From NCBI GenBank assembly GCA_011052255.1, contig DRJJ01000321.1, forward strand, positions 1-5,015: a DNA stretch of 5,015 nt. The letters are read 5' to 3'. The translations under genes and the position numbers were made by a program. The first letter of the stretch is position 1; each line of letters opens with the position of its first letter. This DNA is from Gammaproteobacteria bacterium (GTDB lineage: Bacteria; Pseudomonadota; Gammaproteobacteria; DRJJ01). The notes below the pieces were generated by a model, which was not told the DNA's origin, did no database searches, and saw only the letters and a list, made by a program, of their open reading frames with translations. Shown here one piece after another: positions 1-5,015 of the stretch.

Positions 1-1062
1 ATGCTGAAAAGGCGCACTGTCCTTTGAGACCAGCTGCATGCATTCCTCGAGGCGCTCATTCGCTGCATGGGGTTCGCCGCGTTCCATGTCGTGCCAGGCG
101 GCAAGATAATGCCAGTGCGCCTGTTCGATCGCCGCCGAACGGGGCAAAAGCTTCCTGAGTTCGGCCAGCTTGTGTTCCGCACCAGTGAGATCCCCGATAC
201 CAAGGCAGATATAGACAGGCTGGGCGCGTAGCAGGAAACCGAGCTGGTGTACGCCGGTGCGCTCAGCGGTTTCCAGGCCCTCCTGGGTCGCAGCATTGGC
301 CTCGTCGATTTCGCAACGGTTCCAGTGACAGGTGCATTCGAGCAGCATGAGCATAATGCGGGCGAGCGGCGCAAGTTGTTCCCTGCGCTCCCGCGAACCC
401 GCAAACTGCTCCAGCACCATCTCGGCGTGACCATGTTCACCTAACCACCTGGTGTAGTAAACCACCAGGCTAGCGCCCATGAGAATGCGAGCATTGTCGT
501 CCGGGACATGCACGAGCAGATCGGCAAGCCGATGCGCCCATTCCCCGATGCGCGGATGCGCCGGCTCGCTATGCATGAGCGCGGTGAACATGGCTGAGGT
601 GACGCGGCCTTCGATCTCGCCGGGTGGCAGGGGATGGCGGTCGAGCAGTTGTTCGCCGATCGAGATCCAGCGCCGCATCGGCGAGAAATCGCCCCGTTCG
701 AGAAACAGGGTATCGATGATCGAGGCCCAGGACAGATAAAGGCCCTCGGGATCGGGATCCGCTTCGAACGTATCGAAGGCGCGCTCAAACCAACGGCGCG
801 CCCCGTCGAGATCGCGGGGCACCATGCAGGCGCCCGTCCAGTAGCAGAGCCAGGACTGATCATCGCGCAGCTTCGCAGGCATCGCGTCGAGCCAGCCGGC
901 CAGGGATTCGTGGTGGCCCTCAGCCAGCAGCGAGGGCGCATGTTCGGTGATGAGATTTGTGAGCGCGGACCAGTCCCCGACCTCAATAAACGAGCGCGCC
1001 TCCCCGGACTGGCTGAGGGCCGTATCCTCGTCTGACTGAGGTTTCTTCATTCGGGTGCTCAT
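1..1062 (-). CDS. TPR-like helical repeat protein resembling the middle of MalT/SARP-type STAND regulators; N-terminal NTPase absent, C-terminus off window
   Basis: The frame is open for 354 codons from ATG at 1062 to the window edge, with no stop. The protein is almost wholly alpha-helical in character, with TPR-like helix pairs. From about residue 22 it has the pattern I know from the arm region of large STAND transcriptional activators: EVGDWSALTNLITEHAPSLL (28-46), a WL..MP segment (57-62), WLCYWTGACMVP (71-82), GARRWFERAF (87-96), GLYLSWASIIDTL (107-119), RRWI (130-133), then HP and RVTSAMFTALM (153-163). In those proteins an AAA-like NTPase of roughly 400 residues precedes this region and a SARP/OmpR-like DNA-binding domain often follows. 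Here there is no Walker A motif, and stops TAG and TGA lie in frame immediately before the ATG, so the NTPase cannot be part of this frame. A second ATG lies at 1050. Neither start has a clear Shine-Dalgarno sequence. GC is higher than in the operon to its right (37/60 and 40/60 in two hand-counted lines). Family assignment is from memory of the pattern. It may be a truncated relic or a standalone TPR protein; the missing 3' end would decide whether a DNA-binding domain follows. Confidence 0.72.
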   Translation of the reverse strand, partial: MSTRMKKPQSDEDTALSQSGEARSFIEVGDWSALTNLITEHAPSLLAEGHHESLAGWLDAMPAKLRDDQSWLCYWTGACMVPRDLDGARRWFERAFDTFEADPDPEGLYLSWASIIDTLFLERGDFSPMRRWISIGEQLLDRHPLPPGEIEGRVTSAMFTALMHSEPAHPRIGEWAHRLADLLVHVPDDNARILMGASLVVYYTRWLGEHGHAEMVLEQFAGSRERREQLAPLARIMLMLLECTCHWNRCEIDEANAATQEGLETAERTGVHQLGFLLRAQPVYICLGIGDLTGAEHKLAELRKLLPRSAAIEQAHWHYLAAWHDMERGEPHAANERLEECMQLVSKDSAPFQH

Positions 1063-1084
1063 TCACTATTGTTGATTATTGTTG

Positions 1085-1105
1085 CACGAAATCCTCGTGG
1101 CACGA
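1085..1105. promoter_or_regulatory. Candidate operator: three alternating CACGA/TCGTG half-sites
   Basis: CACGA at 1085-1089, TCGTG at 1095-1099 and CACGA at 1101-1105 form two overlapping palindromes. One has arms 5 bases apart and the other is an 11-base palindrome with a single central base. They end 23 bases before the ATG of the TPR-like gene, where a repressor site or a hairpin in the leader RNA could sit. Short palindromes occur by chance, no second copy is seen in the window, and no regulator is known to me for this motif, so the functional reading is a guess. Confidence 0.25.
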
Positions 1106-1202
1106 AACAACGCATTCAACGCCGATCACGTTGGTACACTCCGGTGAATAATTACATAAATAACAGGGGTATTCAATTGTTAAGGGAGGGACTCGATCAA
1201 GA

Positions 1203-1349
1203 TTACAACTCCATTTATAGCAGCCATTCCTTCTCCCTCCGGGAGAAGGTTAGGATGAGGGGATATAAAACAATTTGTTACATCTATTTATCCCCTCACC
1301 CCAACCCTCTCCCTGAGGGAGAGGGAGTTAACGACCTGAAAAGTTGTAA
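1203..1349. repeat. Outer inverted pair TTACAACT / AGTTGTAA bracketing the palindromic repeat
   Basis: TTACAACT at 1203-1210 is matched by its exact complement AGTTGTAA at 1342-1349, lying 18 and 16 bases outside the two arms of the inner repeat. The near-symmetrical placement suggests the full element may be about 147 bp with short terminal inverted repeats. I see no target-site duplication outside it, and an 8-base pair in this much sequence can arise by chance. Confidence 0.3.
1229..1325. repeat. 97-bp palindromic intergenic repeat with hairpin arms (CTCTCCC/GGGAGAG class)
   Basis: Two 37-base arms (1229-1265 and 1289-1325) are inverted copies matching at 32 of 37 positions, around a 23-base centre. 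Each arm starts with its own perfect hairpin of 9-base stems and a 3-base loop: CCTTCTCCC/GGGAGAAGG at 1229-1249 and CCCTCTCCC/GGGAGAGGG at 1305-1325. The centre carries a small palindrome, AACAA-T-TTGTT (1269-1279), so one strand could fold either as a long stem or as a three-lobed cloverleaf. Similar sequences, often mistranslated as PHPNPLPEGEG, are scattered between genes in many proteobacterial genomes, as I recall. No transposase is present, so it would be a non-autonomous element. It starts 36 bases past the DUF4149 stop codon, where it could protect the operon mRNA or slow polymerase. Neither hairpin is followed by a U-tract on either strand, so it is not a standard intrinsic terminator. 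Confidence 0.85.
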
Positions 1350-1361
1350 CCCAATTGTATT

Positions 1362-1826
1362 TCAGGCTTCGGTTGTGCGTATATCTGGAAACACTACCAG
1401 AGCCAGCCCAAGCAGACTGTTAATCATAAACAACACCTGTGCTACACCGTGTAACCGACCGAATTGTGTCGCCACAGCCGCCTGATCCAGCCCCTGTGCC
1501 TTGAGTTCTACCATCATCGGCTGCAAAACCCATTGCCCGATCATAACAATCAACACCATCACTATCACCAGTCTGACACTGGCCTGTTTCCACATGGCCT
1601 TGCCAGCGGTGCTCGCATCCATTAACAGCAATGTGGCACAACCGAGTCCGACATAGGACATGATCGTAAATAACTGACCGGCCACATCACCAGCAGTTTG
1701 CTTGTCGAGCATATTGAACAGTACCGGCGCAACCAGATAACCGGTTATCCACATGCCACCTACCCACAGTGTCAGCGCAATGCGTGCTGCAGTAGAACCA
1801 GACAACAGGCCACGTACGGATGACAT
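1362..1826 (-). CDS. DUF4149 family small integral membrane protein
   Basis: This encodes a 154-residue protein with four hydrophobic segments at about residues 14-36, 50-69, 82-104 and 126-147, so it should be an inner-membrane four-helix protein. The last helix includes FGRLHGVAQVLFMINSLLG (122-140), with the LH and N positions I associate with DUF4149. The length fits that family, as does its location directly after greA, which I recall from Pseudomonas. The biochemical role of the family is unknown to me, and I see no catalytic or metal-binding cluster. The ATG at 1826 lies only 6 bases past the greA stop and has no good Shine-Dalgarno sequence, so translation probably depends on ribosomes finishing greA. 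The gene ends the operon, since the repeat-bearing intergenic gap follows. Confidence 0.85.
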   Translation of the reverse strand: MSSVRGLLSGSTAARIALTLWVGGMWITGYLVAPVLFNMLDKQTAGDVAGQLFTIMSYVGLGCATLLLMDASTAGKAMWKQASVRLVIVMVLIVMIGQWVLQPMMVELKAQGLDQAAVATQFGRLHGVAQVLFMINSLLGLALVVFPDIRTTEA

Positions 1827-1832
1827 GGCCGG

Positions 1833-2312
1833 TCAGATATATTTGATGTCGGTAATTTCCAGTTCACGTATACCACCCGGCGCTTCCAGCTGGGCGACAT
1901 CATCAACTGACTTGCCGATCAAGGCACGTGCAATCGGTGAACCGACTGAAATTTTACCCTGTTTGATATCGGCCTCATCTTCACCCACGATCTGGTAAAT
2001 CAGTTCCTTGTCTTCATCAATGTCAAGTAGCTCGACTGTGGCACCAAATATAACCTTGCCACCGGCATCCATTTTGCTGACATCAATAACCTGCGCATGG
2101 GACAGCTTACCTTCAATATTAGCGATACGCCCTTCTATAAAACTCTGCTCTTCGCGCGCTGCATGATATTCGGCATTTTCTTTCAGATCGCCGTGTTCAC
2201 GCGCGACCGCAATCGCCTCGATAACCCTTGGACGACGTACATTCTTCAGTTCCTTTAACTCCAGACGCAACTGCTCGGCGCCATGTGCTGTAATCGGTAT
2301 TTTTCCGGTCAT
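1833..2312 (-). CDS. greA: Transcription elongation factor GreA
   Basis: This encodes a 159-residue protein, full length for GreA (158 in E. coli). GreA enters the secondary channel of RNA polymerase and stimulates cleavage of the transcript's 3' end in backtracked complexes, restarting elongation. The N-terminal coiled-coil hairpin is residues 1 to about 75 and includes the conserved tip segment REHGDLKENAEYHAAREEQ (38-56). The acidic tip residues matching E. coli D41 and E44 are D42 and E45. The C-terminal FKBP-like domain follows, with VIFGATV (87-93), GEDEAD (129-134 region by family alignment) and SPIARALIG. The start ATG at 2312 overlaps the carB stop codon (ATGA) and has a strong AAGGAGA ribosome site 7 bases upstream, so the start is well supported. 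GreA rather than GreB is indicated by the near-identity with E. coli GreA around the tip and by the carB-greA linkage. No odd features are visible. Confidence 0.97.
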   Translation of the reverse strand: MTGKIPITAHGAEQLRLELKELKNVRRPRVIEAIAVAREHGDLKENAEYHAAREEQSFIEGRIANIEGKLSHAQVIDVSKMDAGGKVIFGATVELLDIDEDKELIYQIVGEDEADIKQGKISVGSPIARALIGKSVDDVAQLEAPGGIRELEITDIKYI

Positions 2313-5015
2313 GCCGAAGTCTCCTTGTTCAATGACTGATGTAAATCCTGTAGTGCATTTACTTCATCCATATCCTGTTTTTGTAATGCCATACACGTCG
2401 CCCGGGCACCTGCCAGAGTAGTGGTATAGGTCACCTTGTGGTTCAGTGCCTCTCTGCGTATGGTGTATGAATCGGCTATCGCCTGCTTACCTTCTGTGGT
2501 ATTAACGATCAGCACAATTTCATCATTTTTAATCATATCGACTATATGCGGGCGGCCGTCGGCCACCTTGTTGATCAGCTTGCATTCAATATCCGCTGCC
2601 TGAATAGCCTGACCCGTCCCTCTTGTAGCATAGATCTCAAAACCCAGTTCGGCCAGACTGCGTGCAATCTCTACTGCGGCCGGCTTGTCCATATCACGTA
2701 CGCTCACAAAGGCCTTGCCACTTTCAGGCAGGCTCACACCCGCAGCCAGCAGGGACTTGCCAAAGGCTTCCGCAAAGTCCTTGCCAACACCCATCACTTC
2801 GCCAGTTGATTTCATTTCAGGGCCCAGCAGCGGGTCAACTCCCGGAAACTTCACAAACGGAAAAACGGATTCCTTGACGGTAAAGTAGTCTGCTACCGGC
2901 GCAGTAGCCGGTATTTTTTGCTGCGCCAGACTCTGGCCAACCATACAACGCGCCGCGATACGCGCCAGTGGCATACCGGTAGACTTGGACACATAAGGGG
3001 CGGTACGTGACGCCCGCGGGTTCACTTCAAGTATATAAATTTTTTCACCCTGAATTGCAAACTGTGCATTCATCAAGCCGATGACTTTCAATTCCAGCGC
3101 ATACTGACGCATATGGTCTCGTAACTGCTGTTGTATATCCTCACTCAGGGTATAAGGCGGCAGCGAACAGGCAGAGTCGCCAGAATGCACACCGGCCTGC
3201 TCGATGTGTTCCATAATACCACCGATCAGCACCTGCTCACCATCACAGATCGCATCAACATCCACTTCTACCGCATCATCCAGAAAACGATCAAGTAAAA
3301 CCGGCGAATCGTTCGATACCGATACGGCCTCTGTCATGTAGCGTTGCAGATCGTCATCATCGTAAACGATTTCCATTGCCCGCCCACCCAGCACATAGGA
3401 TGGACGTACTACCAGCGGGTAACCAATTTCTTTTGCCGCCTGCATGGCTTGTTCTTCGGTACGTGCCGTGCGGTTCGGTGGTTGCAACAAGCCGAGTTTG
3501 TCGACCAGTTGCTGGAAGCGTTCACGGTCTTCGGCCAGGTCAATCGAATCTGGACTGGTGCCAATAATCTTCGCACCAGCCGCTTCCAGGTCGCGTGCCA
3601 GTTTCAGCGGCGTCTGGCCACCGTATTGCACAATCACACCGGCCGGGTTTTCCAGATCAATAATTTCCAGTACATCTTCAAGTGTCAGCGGCTCAAAATA
3701 CAGGCGATCTGATGTGTCGTAATCAGTTGATACGGTTTCCGGGTTACAGTTCACCATGATGGTTTCGTAACCGTCTTCACTCAGCGCAAGCGCCGCATGC
3801 ACACAACAATAATCAAATTCGATACCCTGGCCGATGCGGTTAGGTCCACCACCGAGCACCATAATCTTCTGGCGGTCACTCGGCTGTGCCTCACATTCTT
3901 CATCGTAGCTTGAATACATGTAGGCAGTAGACGTCGAGAACTCCGCCGCACAGGTATCGACGCGTTTATATACCGGCCGGATACCCTGTGCATGACGTTG
4001 CTTGCGCACCTCATGTTCAGAACATTGCAACAGGCTCGCCAATCGATGGTCGGAAAAGCCCTTGCGCTTAAGCGCACGCATTGCAACCTCATCCAGATCA
4101 GACAGGCCTTTACCTGACAGCGCCTGCTCTTCCTGTATCAGGTCTTCAACCTGCACCAGGAACCACGGGTCTATCGCGCACAGCTCGAACACTTCCTCAA
4201 CGCTCATGCCCAGGCGGAACGCATCACCCAGATACCAGATACGTTCAGCGCCCGGCACACGTAATTCCCGGCTCACTTTCTGTCTGGCCGAATCCTGACT
4301 GATATCAACCTTGGGTGAGAGCCCGTCAACACCGGTCTCAAGACCGCGCAAGGCCTTTTGCAAAGACTCCTGGAAATTGCGGCCAATGGCCATCACTTCA
4401 CCGACCGACTTCATCTGCGTAGTCAGGTGAGCATCGGCCTGCGGGAATTTTTCAAACGTAAAACGAGGTATCTTGGTGACCACATAATCAATCGTCGGCT
4501 CAAACGATGCCGGTGTCGCACCACCGGTAATATCGTTTTGTAGCTCATCAAGGGTATAACCGACCGCGAGTTTGGCCGCCACCTTCGCAATCGGAAAACC
4601 GGTGGCCTTGGATGCCAGTGCCGATGAACGTGATACACGCGGGTTCATCTCGATGATGATCATGCGGCCATCTTCCGGGTTAATCGCAAACTGCACATTC
4701 GAACCGCCAGTATCAACACCAATTTCACGCAGCACCATCAGCGAGGCGTTGCGCATAATCTGGTATTCCTTGTCGGTCAGGGTCTGCGCCGGTGCAACGG
4801 TTATCGAGTCGCCGGTATGCACACCCATCGGATCAAAGTTTTCGATCGAGCAGATAATAATGCAGTTGTCCTTGTGGTCACGCACCACTTCCATCTCGTA
4901 CTCTTTCCAGCCCAGCGCCGATTCCTCAATCAACAACTCCGTGGTCGGTGACAGGTCCAGGCCGCGTTCACAGATCTCGGCAAACTCTTCTTTGTTATAG
5001 GCAATACCGCCGCCG
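2309..5015 (-). CDS. carB: Carbamoyl phosphate synthetase large subunit (N-terminus off window)
   Basis: This is the synthetase subunit that makes carbamoyl phosphate from bicarbonate, two ATP and ammonia channelled from glutamine by CarA, feeding pyrimidine and arginine synthesis in the cytoplasm. The frame gives 901 residues and runs open to the right edge. Its first full codon (5014) matches E. coli residue 178, so about 177 residues are missing. Window residues 1 to about 225 are the rest of ATP-grasp 1, with GVHTGDS (H66 = E. coli H243) and metal ligands Q108, E122, N124 (Q285, E299, N301). About 226-376 is the oligomerisation domain, and 377-758 the second ATP-grasp half with VRPSYVLGG, Q651, E663 and N665 (Q829, E841, N843). 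The C-terminal regulatory domain keeps T797, T800, K816, N838 and T840 (E. coli T974, T977, K993, N1015, T1017), so UMP/IMP control of the enzyme is probably retained. The C-terminus is about 5 residues longer than in E. coli. A TTG at 4936 is internal, not the start: 26 conserved residues precede it. carA is presumably upstream, off the window. Confidence 0.98.
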   Translation of the reverse strand, partial: GGGIAYNKEEFAEICERGLDLSPTTELLIEESALGWKEYEMEVVRDHKDNCIIICSIENFDPMGVHTGDSITVAPAQTLTDKEYQIMRNASLMVLREIGVDTGGSNVQFAINPEDGRMIIIEMNPRVSRSSALASKATGFPIAKVAAKLAVGYTLDELQNDITGGATPASFEPTIDYVVTKIPRFTFEKFPQADAHLTTQMKSVGEVMAIGRNFQESLQKALRGLETGVDGLSPKVDISQDSARQKVSRELRVPGAERIWYLGDAFRLGMSVEEVFELCAIDPWFLVQVEDLIQEEQALSGKGLSDLDEVAMRALKRKGFSDHRLASLLQCSEHEVRKQRHAQGIRPVYKRVDTCAAEFSTSTAYMYSSYDEECEAQPSDRQKIMVLGGGPNRIGQGIEFDYCCVHAALALSEDGYETIMVNCNPETVSTDYDTSDRLYFEPLTLEDVLEIIDLENPAGVIVQYGGQTPLKLARDLEAAGAKIIGTSPDSIDLAEDRERFQQLVDKLGLLQPPNRTARTEEQAMQAAKEIGYPLVVRPSYVLGGRAMEIVYDDDDLQRYMTEAVSVSNDSPVLLDRFLDDAVEVDVDAICDGEQVLIGGIMEHIEQAGVHSGDSACSLPPYTLSEDIQQQLRDHMRQYALELKVIGLMNAQFAIQGEKIYILEVNPRASRTAPYVSKSTGMPLARIAARCMVGQSLAQQKIPATAPVADYFTVKESVFPFVKFPGVDPLLGPEMKSTGEVMGVGKDFAEAFGKSLLAAGVSLPESGKAFVSVRDMDKPAAVEIARSLAELGFEIYATRGTGQAIQAADIECKLINKVADGRPHIVDMIKNDEIVLIVNTTEGKQAIADSYTIRREALNHKVTYTTTLAGARATCMALQKQDMDEVNALQDLHQSLNKETSA
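2320..2326 (-). promoter_or_regulatory. Ribosome binding site of greA
   Basis: AAGGAGA on the minus strand lies 7 bases before the greA ATG at 2312 and inside the last codons of carB. It is the only strong Shine-Dalgarno sequence I see in the window. It lets greA be translated efficiently both by re-initiation after carB and by free ribosomes. Confidence 0.85.

Larger units (their letters stand above)
1063..1361. other. Intergenic region between the DUF4149 gene and the TPR-like gene
   Basis: This 299-base gap separates two genes that read in the same (minus) direction. It is AT-richer than either neighbour (23/60 GC in 1141-1200). It holds the palindromic repeat at 1229-1325, an outer 8-base inverted pair (1203-1210 and 1342-1349), and the CACGA/TCGTG cluster at 1085-1105. 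The stretch 1106-1202 contains an AT-rich block on the minus strand (about 1147-1183) that could host a promoter for the TPR-like gene, but I find no convincing -35/-10 pair. I see no tRNA, riboswitch or coding region here. Confidence 0.8.

Noticed and set aside
441..986. Minus-strand 181-codon open frame
   Set aside because: It is another frame of the TPR-like gene. It is rich in Arg, Ser, Pro and Cys, as expected of a shadow frame in high-GC DNA, while the overlapping 354-codon frame gives a coherent helical protein.
634..1035. Plus-strand 133-codon open frame
   Set aside because: It is antisense to the TPR-like gene, with no family resemblance and no ribosome site; it is explained by the codon bias of the real gene.
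1155..1183. Sigma70-like promoter for the TPR-like gene (TTAACA at 1178-1183 and TTTATG at 1155-1160, 17-base spacing, minus strand)
   Set aside because: The -35 is good, but the -10 matches the consensus at only 3 of 6 positions, which is expected by chance in an AT-rich stretch.
1305..1325. Intrinsic terminator at the 9-base-stem hairpin
   Set aside because: On the minus strand the stem is followed by TTGGGG and on the plus strand by AGTTAACG, with no U-tract; the same holds for the hairpin at 1229-1249.
1229..1325. CRISPR repeat pair
   Set aside because: The two similar units are inverted, not direct, there are only two of them, and no spacer series or cas gene is present.
1069..1485. 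Plus-strand open frame of 138 codons across the intergenic gap
   Set aside because: It reads through the palindromic repeat, giving the PHPNPLPEGEG string that I recognise as a common mistranslation of this repeat class, and then runs antisense into the end of the DUF4149 gene. It has no ribosome site or recognisable domain.
4934..4936. TTG as the start of a shorter CarB
   Set aside because: The frame continues to the window edge and the 26 codons before it match conserved CarB residues (GGGIAYN, GLDLSPT), so this TTG is an internal leucine.

Overview
The window looks like part of a gammaproteobacterial chromosome. CarB and GreA align closely, residue by residue, with the E. coli proteins as I remember them. 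The order carB - greA - DUF4149 membrane protein is a housekeeping arrangement I know from Pseudomonas and related gammaproteobacteria. No genus can be named from the sequence alone. All supported genes lie on the minus strand, so the window reads right to left.

Right part (5015 to 1362): a compact operon. It starts inside carB (large subunit of carbamoyl phosphate synthetase; about 177 N-terminal residues lie off the right edge). carB overlaps greA (transcript cleavage factor) by 4 bases, and greA is followed after 6 bases by a small four-helix membrane protein of the DUF4149 family. CarB supplies carbamoyl phosphate for pyrimidine and arginine synthesis. GreA rescues backtracked RNA polymerase. 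The role of the DUF4149 protein is unknown. All three frames are intact.

Middle (1361 to 1063): a 299-base, AT-richer gap. Most of its downstream side is filled by a 97-bp palindromic repeat made of two 37-base arms (32 of 37 positions match), each of which is itself a hairpin. The left side carries a cluster of CACGA/TCGTG half-sites just ahead of the next gene.

Left part (1062 to 1): a 354-codon open frame that leaves the window still open. It is clearly higher in GC than the operon. Its sequence resembles the TPR-like helical middle of large MalT/SARP-like STAND regulators, but it starts where the NTPase half should end, with two in-frame stop codons directly before the ATG. It is either a decapitated regulator or a TPR-first variant. 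This gene and the repeat beside it are the only unusual parts of the window. I see no convincing new multi-gene system.
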